Source: DASYXZ01 sp035308965
Lineage (GTDB): Bacteria; Acidobacteriota; Terriglobia; UBA7540
Length of the DNA: 64,000 nt
NCBI GenBank assembly: GCA_035308965.1
Contig: DATGFN010000021.1
Span: forward strand, 147,012 to 211,011
Reading direction: 5' to 3'
Of this stretch, positions 41,263 through 50,397 are shown piece by piece. Position numbers and translations under genes: made by a program. The notes beneath the pieces are model-generated. The model saw nothing but the letters and a program-made list of their open reading frames with translations. It ran no database searches and had not been told where the DNA came from. Positions within the stretch are counted from its first letter, which is position 1. Every line of letters begins with the position of its first letter.

Positions 41263-42606
41263 TCAATGAATCTCGATTCCCGTCAATTGCTCCAATCGTG
41301 CCAGCGCGGTCTCGTGCTCGGCAAGAGTGCGCCAGTACTCCTCGTCGAAATTCAAAACGTCGTGGAAGGAAGAGAGCACCGACTCCATATCGAACCGATT
41401 GGACTGATACGCAGTTAGTCCCGCCTGAAAAGCGGCAGTGGACTGGGGAATCAACCCTTCGCGATAAATCTTGAGCAGTTCGGCGCTCGTTTGCGCCGCC
41501 AGGAATTGGTCTCGCACTTCAAAGTAGGCTTGCTGGACAGCCCCTTCGTATTCCCGTCGCGAGCGGTTCAGTTCTTCGACGGCTTGCGCCACTTCGGGTT
41601 GTTGTTTCCGGCTGCGAAAGATGGGGACCTTCACGCCCAGGGTCAGCATGTAGTAGTCGCGGAATTGGGGCCCGGTGTGCTGCCACATGTATTGGAGATT
41701 GAAATCGGGGTAGAAGTCCTTGCGCGCCATTTCCACTTGCGTGCTCTGGCGGCGCACCATTTCCTGGACACCGGCGACCTCAGGGTTTTCCGCGCGCACC
41801 CGCTCCAGCAATTCATCGTAAGTGTAAGGCAGCGGGGATTCGGAAAGATCCTCGGTCATCAAGTCTTCCGAATCAGGCGGCCGGTTTAGAATCTGTTTGA
41901 GCTGCGCTTCCTGTGTCCACATTTCCTGATGGTGCATCGCGATCTCGCGCAACAGTTGAGTCTGCTGCAATTGAGCTTTAAGGACCTCCGCCTGGCTGCC
42001 CTGTCCGACGCGATAATGGGCTTCCGCGATTTTTTCAATCTGGTCCAGCAGCTCACCGTCACGATCGAGAACCGAAAGCGTTTTTTGCAGGTAGGCGAGG
42101 CGAAAATATGCCGCCTTGAGTTGTTCAACAGCGGAACGGAGAACGGATTCGTACCTCTTCTCCGCGCCGCTCGCCTCGCGCTGCGCCGCTTCACCTTTCA
42201 ATTTCAGTTTTCCGGGGTAGGGGAGGTCCTGGGAAATCCCCAGGCCGAGATAGGCAAAATCGCTGTTGGTGTATCCGGCGAAAGGGCGCGGACTGCCCAC
42301 GCTGAATTGCTGAACCGTAAATTCCGGATCAGGAAGGGTGGAAACTTGGGAAGGAACCTGCGAGGCGGCCTTCCAGCCGTGGCGCGCGGCAAGAACCTGA
42401 GGATTCTTCTGTTGGACTTCAACTACTAACTTACCCAAGGCTGTAACGGCATTTGAGGGATGAACGGGATTTGGATTCTTATCCTGGTCTTGCCCGCCGC
42501 TGGCTTTTGAAATTACGCACAAACTAATCAGGGCCACGCCAACGAGCGCAGCGTGCTTTCTGCATTCCGACTTTTGCCGCCTGCCTTCCCCTCTATGTTC
42601 TCTCAT
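41263..42606 (-). CDS. TolC-family outer-membrane efflux protein (CusC-type)
   Basis: This is a 447-residue outer-membrane factor with a signal peptide (about 14-34, ending KASGGQD) and two long alpha-helical hairpins typical of TolC (helices with LVVEVQQKNPQVLAARHGWKAA, YESVLRSAVEQLKAAYFRLAYLQ, then EYEGAVQQAYFEVRDQFLAAQ). It forms the exit duct of the tripartite pump. The start ATG at 42606 overlaps the stop of the preceding gene as ATGA, so translation is coupled. It is 31 nt from the adaptor gene. A longer reading to 42792 would lie inside the preceding gene. Confidence 0.92.
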   Translation of the reverse strand: MREHRGEGRRQKSECRKHAALVGVALISLCVISKASGGQDQDKNPNPVHPSNAVTALGKLVVEVQQKNPQVLAARHGWKAASQVPSQVSTLPDPEFTVQQFSVGSPRPFAGYTNSDFAYLGLGISQDLPYPGKLKLKGEAAQREASGAEKRYESVLRSAVEQLKAAYFRLAYLQKTLSVLDRDGELLDQIEKIAEAHYRVGQGSQAEVLKAQLQQTQLLREIAMHHQEMWTQEAQLKQILNRPPDSEDLMTEDLSESPLPYTYDELLERVRAENPEVAGVQEMVRRQSTQVEMARKDFYPDFNLQYMWQHTGPQFRDYYMLTLGVKVPIFRSRKQQPEVAQAVEELNRSRREYEGAVQQAYFEVRDQFLAAQTSAELLKIYREGLIPQSTAAFQAGLTAYQSNRFDMESVLSSFHDVLNFDEEYWRTLAEHETALARLEQLTGIEIH

Positions 42607-43358
42607 TGGTGGCTGCCTCCATTCAGTGGCTTGATGTCCAAATCGCGTCCGTATACGTAGTCCCACAACTTCTCGAAGAGCTCTTTTGCCATCGGTTCCT
42701 TGAGTTCGAATTCGAAAGTCTCCCGATAGGCTCCCACACGAAAGTGATATGCGTCCGGGTTGGCGAGGATCTGGATGTCCGCCCATCGCCACCTGCGAGC
42801 GTCCTGCTTGAACGCAGTCATGTAATCGATCCCATCGTCGGTAAAACGGAGCACGCCGTTGCTGCCTCCCGCCCGAGAAGTGTGGCGCGCGGGAAGGGTG
42901 GCGTAACCGGCGACATTCGGATCAGGCTCGTCGTTTTTCACCGGCTTGGCGACCCGGCGAGCGAGTTCCGCAGCGACGACTGGAGATACGTCCGAGGTTA
43001 GGTCAAATCGGAATTGGCGGTCGCCGGGCAGATATTTGCTTCGGTTTTCATAACCCGTTAGCAGAAACCGATGCGGTGAGAGTTCAAAGGTTTGGATTTC
43101 GACGAAGGGCCAGCGATGAGAAAAATGTTTTTCAGAATTGAATTCGACTCCTTTGGAGTTGAAGATCAATGTTCCGCGCACTGTCCGCAGACCATGATGC
43201 AGACGGGCGGGCGATTGCCAGTTGAATGCGGCTTCAGACTCGCTGCCGGCACGCGATGCCGCGGCCATAGCGGCCATTAGCGGTTGGGAGATGCCAGTGC
43301 ACGCAAGCCAGACCGCCGGCAGAGTCCATTGGAACGAATGGAAAAAACTCTTGAACAT
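42603..43358 (-). CDS. Hypothetical exported protein of the Cu/Ag efflux operon
   Basis: This is a 251-residue protein with a signal-like N-terminus (about 1-30, FKSFFHSFQWTLPAVWLACTG...LMAAMAAA). Two repeated beta-rich halves follow. Each resembles a PH-like or immunoglobulin-like module ending in an aromatic-rich strand: VRGTLIFNSKGVEFNSEKHFSHRWPFVEIQTFEL and GVLRFTDDGIDYMTAFKQDARRWRWADIQIL. The matching pattern GxLxFxxxGIxYxxxxx...RRW-WADIQ between the halves suggests internal duplication. I do not recognise a family. It overlaps the TolC-family gene by 4 nt, so a role in metal efflux or its sensing is implied by context. Confidence 0.65.
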   Translation of the reverse strand: MFKSFFHSFQWTLPAVWLACTGISQPLMAAMAAASRAGSESEAAFNWQSPARLHHGLRTVRGTLIFNSKGVEFNSEKHFSHRWPFVEIQTFELSPHRFLLTGYENRSKYLPGDRQFRFDLTSDVSPVVAAELARRVAKPVKNDEPDPNVAGYATLPARHTSRAGGSNGVLRFTDDGIDYMTAFKQDARRWRWADIQILANPDAYHFRVGAYRETFEFELKEPMAKELFEKLWDYVYGRDLDIKPLNGGSHQ

Positions 43359-43533
43359 GGTTCCTACCTCCAAGCTTTAAGTCCGGTGAAGAGAGAGTTG
43401 GAACAAGGGCGGGCGGAGATCACCCTTGCTTCGGAATAGCTGTGCGATTGCCGGTCGCGATGAGCAAACCAGAAAGCATGGAAGGCAACGGACACAGCTC
43501 AACAATGCCGCGAGCGGGATCGAGCAGAATGGA

Positions 43534-43944
43534 TTAAATCAGCAGGGCGGAATGAAGAAGGAAAATGTGGACATTCCCAGGAGGCGAGTGTCCCGCCAAA
43601 GGATTTCGAGATTGGCGGGCAGTCGGGTTTTGCAGATTTGGATATGCCGCATGGAGCATCCAAAGCACGGTAAGAACCGGCGCATGGATGGAGGCACTCT
43701 TCACGGGCAGAGGCATGGCACTCGGCGCGGGAACTGAGGCGTTGCGCAGGCAGCACGCGTTGGGCGTTCCGCTTCCGTGACAAGCAAAGCGCATCGCGCG
43801 GCAGCAGGCAGTTTCCGTGGCCACGCTAGTCTGGCAGGCTTGCGCCATGCTCAACGGCAGCGCAACTGTCGCAACCACAAGAAACAGACAAAGGACCGAT
43901 TTCTTGTGAATTGCAATTCGGATTCTGGAGTGCCCTCGCTTCAT
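43534..43944 (-). CDS. Small exported Cys-rich protein upstream of the efflux operon
   Basis: This is a 136-residue protein with a signal peptide (about 1-35) and a compact cysteine cluster near the N-terminus of the mature part (CQTS, ETACCRAMRFACHGS, NACCLRN): seven Cys and one His within about 32 residues. A His/Ala/Pro-rich tail and a final hydrophobic segment follow. The start ATG at 43944 has GAGG 5 nt upstream; an upstream reading to 44043 lacks support. Spacing and strand place it before the cus-like genes. The cluster could bind Cu(I) or Ag(I). Family not recognised. Confidence 0.6.
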   Translation of the reverse strand: MKRGHSRIRIAIHKKSVLCLFLVVATVALPLSMAQACQTSVATETACCRAMRFACHGSGTPNACCLRNASVPAPSAMPLPVKSASIHAPVLTVLWMLHAAYPNLQNPTARQSRNPLAGHSPPGNVHIFLLHSALLI

Positions 43945-44039
43945 ACCAGCCTCATCTTGTCGAATCCTATCACGGGTTTTCATGCTGGTAAATAAATAAA
44001 GGTTAAATCGCTTTGTTCCAGCTCGGCGCGTAGTGCGTC

Positions 44040-44456
44040 TCACTCGGGCTGATGCTCTGGCGACCCTTCGTTCGCCGCTTCAGAGGCCATCCCCTCGTGA
44101 TATTCGGCCAGGGCCTTAGCCTGCTTGGCTTGCTCGCCATAGTAGCTGGTCAACTGCTTGCAATGGCCGGCCGGATTCGGCCACTTCATGGGCTGATGGG
44201 TCATAGGGTTGTCGGCATAGTCTTTTGCCATTTGAACGTGATCGGCGCGTTCTTCCTCAAAGCGTTTTGCTTCCTGGCGATAATAAGTGGCCAACTTCTG
44301 GTGATCTTGGGAAGTTTTCGAGTTGCGGATGAGCGCGTGAAGCTCATTCTTGGTGAGGGTATCTTTCTCTTGAGGCTTTGCCGCCATCATGGGGACAGAC
44401 AGAAGCAAAACCGCGGAGGCGATTCCCATCATGTATTTGCTGATGGTTTTCATCAT
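44040..44456 (-). CDS. Small exported helical protein, 138 aa
   Basis: This protein has a signal peptide (about 1-25, ending MMAAKPQE) followed by a helical region rich in Lys, Glu, Ala, Gln and His (SQDHQKLATYYRQEAKRFEEERADHVQMAKDYADNP...KQLTSYYGEQAKQAKALAEYHEGMA). The repeated motif H-KLA-YY--EA / C-QLTSYYGEQAK suggests two related helical hairpins. AAGGAG precedes the tandem ATGATG start. It is probably the first gene of the metal-efflux cluster and may sit in the periplasm. Function unknown. Confidence 0.7.
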   Translation of the reverse strand: MMKTISKYMMGIASAVLLLSVPMMAAKPQEKDTLTKNELHALIRNSKTSQDHQKLATYYRQEAKRFEEERADHVQMAKDYADNPMTHQPMKWPNPAGHCKQLTSYYGEQAKQAKALAEYHEGMASEAANEGSPEHQPE

Positions 44457-44848
44457 TTTTCTCCTTGTCGTTCAAATTTGGAGTGAAGCGAACTTCGATT
44501 CTTCCGCCCACTCACTCGCGCAGCATAGCGCCTCGCCGATTCAGCAGCCTATGATGCATGTCACAGGCTCAGGTGACGGCTGTCACAATCATGTGTGCGA
44601 TAAGGTGATGGCGGAACATCGCCCGCATTGGAATGGCAGGCATGATAATTTGTGCCGCCTCTCCATGGGACACCACTGTTCATAACTGTTTCTGCTCTTT
44701 TTCTTCAGCAGTTCCTGGCACCTCCTCACCGCCTCCCCACGACAAGATTGCCGATATGCAAATGCCAATCCTTGATCCAACCTGGAAATCCTTCACTTCC
44801 TTTTTTGATGGGCCGCCACATATAATCCTTTCGCGGACACCTTGAAAT
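44457..44848. promoter_or_regulatory. 392-nt divergent intergenic region with a TATAAT box
   Basis: This separates the minus-strand metal-efflux cluster from the plus-strand FAD oxidoreductase gene. A perfect TATAAT lies at 44821-44826, about 23 nt before the oxidoreductase ATG, with only a poor -35 (TTCCTT near 44797). Several short Cys/His-containing readings exist, but none has a ribosome site, so I call no gene. A metal-responsive operator would be expected here; I cannot identify one. Confidence 0.4.
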
Positions 44849-45985
44849 ATGAATCAAGGAACTCACATCGCGGTGGTTGGAGCTGGTGCGTTTGGCGGAT
44901 GGACGGCTTTGTCTCTTCGCCGCAAAGGTGCGCGCGTCACTTTGCTCGATGCCTGGGGCCCGGGAAACTCGCGGGCGAGTTCAGGCGGCGAGACGCGTGT
45001 GATTCGATGCACATATGGCGCCGACCGCGTCTGCGTAAAGATGGCAGCACGGGCCCTTCAACTCTGGAAAGAAAATGAAACGCGATGGAAGTTAAAGCTG
45101 TTTCACCAGACCAACGTGTTGTGGTTGGCGGGAAGCGACGATCGGTTTGAAAGATCCGCTATGCCTATCCTGCGCGAGGAAGGGCTTCCCTTCGAGGGAC
45201 TCAGCGCGCAGGACGCAGCGAAGCGTTTTCCGCAGATTAACTTTGAAGGAATCCACTGGGCCCTGCTGGAAAAAAACGCCGGGTATTTATTGGCGCGGCG
45301 GGGTTGCGAGGTGGTGCTGGAGGCCTTTCATTCAGAGGGTGGCTATTACCGCCAACTTTCCGCGGAGCCGGGGCGTGTGGAAGGCCGCGAACTGAAAGAC
45401 CTCGCCCTTTCCGACGGCTCGAAGCTTGCCGCCGACCATTTTGTTTTTGCGTGCGGCCCGTGGCTGGGAAAAATCTTTCCCGACTTGCTGGGGAAATTCA
45501 TCAAACCCACTCGCCAGGAAGTTTTCTTTTTCGGAACCCCGGCAGGCGATCCGCGATTTACCGACGACAGCATGCCCATCTGGATCGATTTTGGCGAACG
45601 CCGGTTCTACGGAATTCCCGGAAACCAATGGCGCGGCTTCAAGCTGGCCTGCGACCTTCGAGGCCCTCAATTCGATCCGACCTCGGGAGAACGAATGGTC
45701 AGTCCGGAGGGACTTCAGGCAGCGCGCGATTATTTGCACTTTCGTTTTCCATTGATGAAAGGAGCGCCCCTGGTGGAGGCGCGCGTCTGCCAGTACGAGC
45801 AGAGCCCGGACGAAAGGTTCATCATTGACCGCCACCCGCGCGCCACCAACGTTTGGATCGCGGGCGGAGGATCGGGGCACGGCTACAAGCATGGTCCCGT
45901 CATTGGAGAAATGCTCAGCGACCTTGTCTTGAATGGGAAGGTGCCGGATCCCTATTTCGCAGTCGCCAGATTCTCAAAACCCTGA
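44849..45985 (+). CDS. FAD-dependent oxidoreductase (DAO family, sarcosine-oxidase-like)
   Basis: This is a 378-residue flavoenzyme of the D-amino-acid-oxidase superfamily. The dinucleotide-binding motif HIAVVGAGAFGGWTA lies at residues 6-20, with the acidic end of strand 2 at LLDAWG. The second signature SSGGETRVIR (about 44-53) is typical of monomeric sarcosine/N-methyltryptophan oxidases. The C-terminal GGGSGHGYKHGPVIGEML (about 339-356) contacts the flavin. It should oxidise a secondary or primary amine with release of H2O2. The exact substrate is not predictable. No ribosome site precedes the ATG, but the TATAAT box lies upstream. Confidence 0.9.
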   Translation: MNQGTHIAVVGAGAFGGWTALSLRRKGARVTLLDAWGPGNSRASSGGETRVIRCTYGADRVCVKMAARALQLWKENETRWKLKLFHQTNVLWLAGSDDRFERSAMPILREEGLPFEGLSAQDAAKRFPQINFEGIHWALLEKNAGYLLARRGCEVVLEAFHSEGGYYRQLSAEPGRVEGRELKDLALSDGSKLAADHFVFACGPWLGKIFPDLLGKFIKPTRQEVFFFGTPAGDPRFTDDSMPIWIDFGERRFYGIPGNQWRGFKLACDLRGPQFDPTSGERMVSPEGLQAARDYLHFRFPLMKGAPLVEARVCQYEQSPDERFIIDRHPRATNVWIAGGGSGHGYKHGPVIGEMLSDLVLNGKVPDPYFAVARFSKP

Positions 45986-46541
45986 TCGCGTTGAGTATTG
46001 GGCATACCTGAAGTGGTCACCGACGAGTGTGATGGAAATCACTGAAAGTAAAACGGGATGGTGCCAAACTCGCGGTCAATGCAAGAAAGATTGGGTAGTC
46101 AGTAGGAAGGAAGTGAAATTAAGAAGACTGGTGGCGGAAGACGAGGTCAAAACAGTCACCCCAGCGGCCGCTAGAGGTTGTGAGAGCGCGCCGACGGTTC
46201 CTGCACTCGGCAGCCCAATATGGACGCGGCTAGCCGTGGCCCCTTCCGCCACCTTTTTGTTTGCCCAGTAACAGTTCGTACGCAGGAATATCTTTATCCG
46301 TTCGAACCCCATTTCACTGCTTCCAGCCCTCAAATTGAACGCGCCTCAACCCTTCTGACCGTCGTCACATTGAATTGTGACAAGAGGCACTGAACCGCCA
46401 AGTCTTCAATAGTATCGTTCGCGAGTAGGCTGGCGATGGATATATGAATTTGGACCGATTCCTCTTCACCTGTTAAAGCATTGGGACATTTCCCGCCAGC
46501 CTGCCCGAGGCCCGATCGAATTTCAGATCAGGAGAATGTTT
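45986..46541. other. 556-nt region without a recognised gene
   Basis: The only ORFs here are short, lack ribosome sites and match no family (plus 45933-46271, minus 46076-46333). Base composition is mixed and no strong palindrome stands out. It may be decayed coding sequence. Confidence 0.35.
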
Positions 46542-46826
46542 ATGAATCTCATTCCCTATATTTCCACTTGGTCGTTTCTTGCGTTGGTCGTGCTCGCCAT
46601 TGCGATTTATCGAATGGCCATCGCCCGCCGCGACGACCGCTCCCTGGACCTGATGGTGCATGATGAAAAAGTGATCGCGAACCAGAAAATGGCCGTCAAG
46701 AAAATTCGAACCATCGATCACTGGGGGCAGGCGCTCACCGTCCTTACCGTCGTTTACGGTCTGGCGATTGCATTTATTTATTTCTATCAGGTCTGGCAGG
46801 AAGCCACCAAGATTCCCGGACGCTGA
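46542..46826 (+). CDS. Small membrane protein, 94 aa
   Basis: This protein has two predicted membrane helices: about 6-25 (ISTWSFLALVVLAIAIYRMAI) and about 68-90 (ALTVLTVVYGLAIAFIYFY). The charged loop between them includes LDLMVHDEKVIANQKMAVKKIRTIDHWG. I do not recognise the family. GGAG lies 7 nt before the ATG at 46542; an ATG at 46536 is too close to that site. It is followed by a convergent TonB-type gene. Likely real, function unknown. Confidence 0.55.
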   Translation: MNLIPYISTWSFLALVVLAIAIYRMAIARRDDRSLDLMVHDEKVIANQKMAVKKIRTIDHWGQALTVLTVVYGLAIAFIYFYQVWQEATKIPGR

Positions 46827-46954
46827 TGGCGGAATTAGGCTCAGGTGCGCGGCTCGCGCAAGAACTGTGCGCCGATGGCTCTCCGAAGGGAACTGGAAAT
46901 GCCGCAGCACAGCCCCACGAAACCTGCGCTGTATTTCGTCGTTTGGCGGCTCAA

Positions 46955-47980
46955 TCAGAACAGGCGGAAGGTGACTTCCAGAGTTACACGCACCGGCACA
47001 GGAACACCATTCCGGGTACCCGGGGTAAACCTCCACATGCGAGTCTTTTCTACCGCGTTCTCGTCCAAGCCCATGCCCAGAAATCTCACCACCTGAATAT
47101 GGGTTGGGTTACCGTGGGCGTCAACGACCAGCGAAAGAATTACTGCACCCTGAAGTTTCGCCTTGCGAGCTTCGTCGGAATAGTTTGGCGCCGGGCTGAA
47201 GATTGGCTTGGGCGCGGTCACGCCGTCTACGCCGGGAGTAAACCCGCCGCCATCATTCTTACCGAAGCCCGGCCCCACGCCATTTCCGACTCCGCCATCA
47301 TCGCCCCCTCCGATTCCCCCATTGTGCCCGGGCCCATTTGAATCCGGGGCAACCGGTCCGTTGGGGTCGCCCCAATTAAGTTGGGCCTCCATTTGCGGGA
47401 GGATGATTTCCGGTGGGCCGATCATCGTGGGCATTACCGCAAGCTTGGGTGTTATGACGTAAGTCTTAGCCGATGGAGGAGCAAGTTGCTCGCGCGCGAA
47501 CCTGGGGAGACGGCCGCGCGAGGCGGGCGTAAGCGACTCGTCGCCGCCTCCACCACCTCCGTGCAAGTCCTTTGCAGCCTTGGCGAGCGCTGGCACGTCA
47601 GCCGCCGTATAGTAAATGCGGGTAAAAGTACCGGCGTCAGCCGTCACGTGTTTAGGGCGCGTCATTACGAACGGAATGCTGAGCGCCGCAATAACCAGCA
47701 CGTGGAGCAGCAGTGAATTTAACAGGGAACCAGGTTGCCATCGAAAATCCTGCCCGAGGTCTTTCACTTCCCTTGGCTGCGAACAGTTACTCTCGTAAGT
47801 CAATTCTTCAGGGACGCGGGGGATCGGATTGCGCCATCGGTCCCACAGTTGGCGAAACAGCGATATCAGGAAGAATTGGGAAGTAACCAGGGTAGGATGA
47901 TATTCCGGTTTCGAGCGGCAATCATTGGTTCCGGTTGGATCACTCATCGCGTCCTCACCCGGTAAAAGTTTTTGAGACAT
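46955..47980 (-). CDS. TonB-family energy-transducing protein
   Basis: This is a 341-residue protein. After a 75-residue basic cytoplasmic region there is one membrane helix (about 84-104, LLNSLLLHVLVIAALSIPFVM). Then comes a periplasmic region with Gly-rich linkers (HNGGIGGGDDGGVGNGVGPGFG) and a TonB C-terminal domain (about 255-341) with YSDEARKAKLQGAVILSLVVDAHGNPTHIQVVR and GLDENAVEKTRMWRFTPGTRNG. TonB proteins pass the proton-motive force to outer-membrane receptors. No ExbB/ExbD genes lie next to it. AGGAGG precedes the start. The long N-terminal cytoplasmic part is unusual for classical TonB. Confidence 0.88.
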   Translation of the reverse strand: MSQKLLPGEDAMSDPTGTNDCRSKPEYHPTLVTSQFFLISLFRQLWDRWRNPIPRVPEELTYESNCSQPREVKDLGQDFRWQPGSLLNSLLLHVLVIAALSIPFVMTRPKHVTADAGTFTRIYYTAADVPALAKAAKDLHGGGGGGDESLTPASRGRLPRFAREQLAPPSAKTYVITPKLAVMPTMIGPPEIILPQMEAQLNWGDPNGPVAPDSNGPGHNGGIGGGDDGGVGNGVGPGFGKNDGGGFTPGVDGVTAPKPIFSPAPNYSDEARKAKLQGAVILSLVVDAHGNPTHIQVVRFLGMGLDENAVEKTRMWRFTPGTRNGVPVPVRVTLEVTFRLF

Positions 47981-48139
47981 CCCGACCTCCTCGCAACCCG
48001 GTCTTTGACAGGAAGAATTTGGTGCGCCAAGTTTTTCTGCTATGCAACATTCCCTTCACCAGATGTAGACCGCCGCGTTGGAGTTGCCTGGGATGGCGCT
48101 TCGTAAAAAAATGAAGGCCCACTGGTGGGAAGCACTGAG

Positions 48140-48172
48140 CATGGATTCCAGTTTTCACGGGAATGACAGCGA
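48140..48172. repeat. Widespread palindromic repeat of the ATTCC...GGAAT class
   Basis: GATTCCAGTTTTCACGGGAATGACAG is an imperfect palindrome. Read on the minus strand it gives the peptide VIPVKTGIHAQ, a variant of the VIPAKAGIQ pseudo-peptide that marks this interspersed repeat in many bacterial genomes. The gap 47981-48357 (377 nt) contains no supported gene. GTAGGGCCGGGCGGCGTCC (48190-48208) and GGCCCTACGAGACGCC (48278-48293) are further repeat-like words in it. Confidence 0.65.
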
Positions 48173-48357
48173 GCGAAGGGATATGAATCGTAGGGCCGGG
48201 CGGCGTCCTGCCATGTCCAAACAAGACAATAGGCAAGTCGGGGAAAAACCATTTATGCACAAGGCAGAACGCCGTTCGGCCCTACGAGACGCCGTAGTAT
48301 ATACTTCCGCCGTTCAATTCTTGCTGCGATGGCGGGATGGTGCAAGGGAGCAAACGC

Positions 48358-49728
48358 ATGGGTGAAAAAATCAACCGAAGAAGCTTTATGAAGAGGAGCA
48401 GTTTGGCGGCGGGCGGAAGTTGGCTGGCGGGTGGAACGCGAGTCCACATGCTGGCAGAGGAGCAGGAACCGGCGCCCTCATCGCCGCGCTCGGCCAATGA
48501 CCAGATCCAACTGGCGCTGATTGGCGCGGGCGGCCAGGGACAGGGCGACACCAAGGTGGCGCTCCAAGTTCCCGGCGTGCGTCTGGTGGCCGCAGCGGAT
48601 TGCTACGATGGCCGCCTGGCGCATTGCCGCGAACTCTGGGGAGACACCCTCTTCACCACGCGCGACTATCAAGAGATTCTGGCGCGCCCGGATATTGACG
48701 CCGTGTTGATCGCCACACCCGACCACTGGCACAAGCAGGCGGCGCTTGATGCGATGAACGCGGGCAAAGACGTGTATCTCGAAAAACCCATGATCCACCT
48801 TTACAGCGACGGGCCCGAGATTATCCAAACGGCGCTGAAGACGGGACGAATTCTTCAGGTGGGCAGCCAGCGCGTCAGTTCTATGATTTACAGGAAGGCG
48901 AAGCAACTGATCGATTCAGGCGCCATCGGGCAGATCATCGTGATCAACGCCTGGTGGGATCGCAACACTTACGACCCTATTGGCGCGTTTGACTATTCGA
49001 TTCCCCCGGACGCATCACCTGAGACCATCGACTGGCCGCGATTTCTTGGAACCGCGCCTAAAATTGCCTTCAATCCGGAACACTTTTTCCAGTGGCGCAA
49101 GTGGAAAGCCTATGGCAGTGGCGTGGCAGGAGATCTTTTCGTCCACCTCTTCAGCGGCACCCACTTCATCACCGGCTCGCACGGGCCCACGCGCGCCACG
49201 GCCACGGGAGGGATCCGCCACTGGAAAGACGGCCGCGACGCGGCCGACGTGCTGCTGGGACTATTCGATTATCCGGAAGGATTTAATCTCCACCTCCGCG
49301 TGAATTTTGTGAGCGGCGCGCCGGAGAGCGAAGGATTCATTTTTAACGGATCTGAAGGCACGCTGCAAATCGGCTACGGAGTGAGCGTCTCGCGCGCGCC
49401 CCGTCGAACCGAGCCAGGGTATAACGTGGGTTCCTGGGCTAAGGCGACCCAGGATGAATTCCTCGCCGAATACAGGAAGAAATATCCGACGGAGCATCCG
49501 GCGGGCGATCCGCCGCTTATCGAAGAGCGCTATGTGGCGCCGCCTGAATACAACGACAGTTACGATCACTTCAAGAATTTCTTTGAGGCTGTGCGCGCCC
49601 GGCGGCCCGTGCTGGAAGATCCTATATTCGGATTTCGCGCCGCGGGCGCGGCCCTGCTGGCCAACTTAAGTCTCGAACAAGGAAAGACAGTTCACTGGGA
49701 CCCGGAGAAGATGAAACTGAGCTCTTAG
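48358..49728 (+). CDS. Tat-exported Gfo/Idh/MocA-family oxidoreductase
   Basis: This is a 456-residue protein with a twin-arginine signal (NRRSFMKRSSLAAGGSWLAGG, about residues 6-26). A Rossmann domain carries QLALIGAGGQGQGDTKVA (about 50-67, intact GxGxxG) and the family motif LEKPMIH (about 142-148). The C-terminal sheet domain carries HWKDGRDAADVLLGLFDYPEGF. Tat export implies folding with NAD(P) in the cytoplasm. Such proteins often act on glycosides or sugar alcohols in the periplasm. GGGAG precedes the ATG at 48358; an upstream ATG at 48337 adds seven residues. It is separate from the other family member at 11429. Confidence 0.92.
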   Translation: MGEKINRRSFMKRSSLAAGGSWLAGGTRVHMLAEEQEPAPSSPRSANDQIQLALIGAGGQGQGDTKVALQVPGVRLVAAADCYDGRLAHCRELWGDTLFTTRDYQEILARPDIDAVLIATPDHWHKQAALDAMNAGKDVYLEKPMIHLYSDGPEIIQTALKTGRILQVGSQRVSSMIYRKAKQLIDSGAIGQIIVINAWWDRNTYDPIGAFDYSIPPDASPETIDWPRFLGTAPKIAFNPEHFFQWRKWKAYGSGVAGDLFVHLFSGTHFITGSHGPTRATATGGIRHWKDGRDAADVLLGLFDYPEGFNLHLRVNFVSGAPESEGFIFNGSEGTLQIGYGVSVSRAPRRTEPGYNVGSWAKATQDEFLAEYRKKYPTEHPAGDPPLIEERYVAPPEYNDSYDHFKNFFEAVRARRPVLEDPIFGFRAAGAALLANLSLEQGKTVHWDPEKMKLSS

Positions 49729-49788
49729 CCCCAAACGTAGACACAAGCGTTGGCCGGACCCCAAGGTCGCGGGGTTGCGGCCCTCCAA

Positions 49789-50397
49789 TCAGGCTCGGGA
49801 TTTTACTCTTGCCTCAAAGGCGAGTTGGATTTTCATCAGCTCGCGGGCACGTTTCTTTCGCGCATACCACATCCTCCAGGCGGTCCCGGCAATGATGAGG
49901 GCCAGGCAAACCTCAATGTAAACCTTCTCGCCATCGAATGGGTCAATAGGAGTGGGCTTCAAGGTTGGGTCGGTCGTGATCCCGTGGATGTACAGGCCCG
50001 CGGCGGCCGCGTAAGTGAGGTAATGAAGACGTTTCCATAACCGGCGGCCGAGCTCGATGCGGTAAATCGAAGTCACGATGATGATCAGTAGCAGATAAAG
50101 GGCGGCCGCGCCGATGGTGTTCTCCAGAGGCTGTTGCGGCGACCAGAGGGGAAGGACTATGTCCAGCACGCGAAACGCGGGCTGGCTCGACAATAGGAGT
50201 GGCAGGGGATGGAGTAAGGTTAACCCCAGAGTGAGATAGCCCGTCCAGCGGTGAATACGAAAAATATCAAAGCGCCGGTGGGGCCAGAAGCGGACGGGAC
50301 TATAGCGTCCCCAGATCATAAGGCCGACACAAATATTGAGGGTCGCGAAAAATACCGCGACCAGGCCAATGTATGCGGAGAGATCGAGAACTGTCAC
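49789..50397 (-). CDS. Ferric-reductase-like transmembrane protein
   Basis: This is a 202-residue membrane protein with about five to six helices. Two pairs of His suited to bind transmembrane heme b are visible: FRIHRWTGYLTLGLTLLHPLPLLL (about 46-69) and WKRLHYLTYAAAAGLYIHG (about 121-139). This matches the ferric reductase-like/MsrQ/YedZ helical core, without a flavin domain. It could accept electrons from a partner for repair or metal reduction. No MsrP gene is adjacent. It starts with GTG at 50397. It lies divergent to the M61 peptidase and convergent with the Tat oxidoreductase. Confidence 0.8.
   Translation of the reverse strand: MTVLDLSAYIGLVAVFFATLNICVGLMIWGRYSPVRFWPHRRFDIFRIHRWTGYLTLGLTLLHPLPLLLSSQPAFRVLDIVLPLWSPQQPLENTIGAAALYLLLIIIVTSIYRIELGRRLWKRLHYLTYAAAAGLYIHGITTDPTLKPTPIDPFDGEKVYIEVCLALIIAGTAWRMWYARKKRARELMKIQLAFEARVKSRA

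Noticed and set aside
46826..47341. Plus-strand ORF opposite the TonB-type gene
   Set aside because: It is a shadow reading of the Gly-rich linker and C-terminal domain and has no family match.
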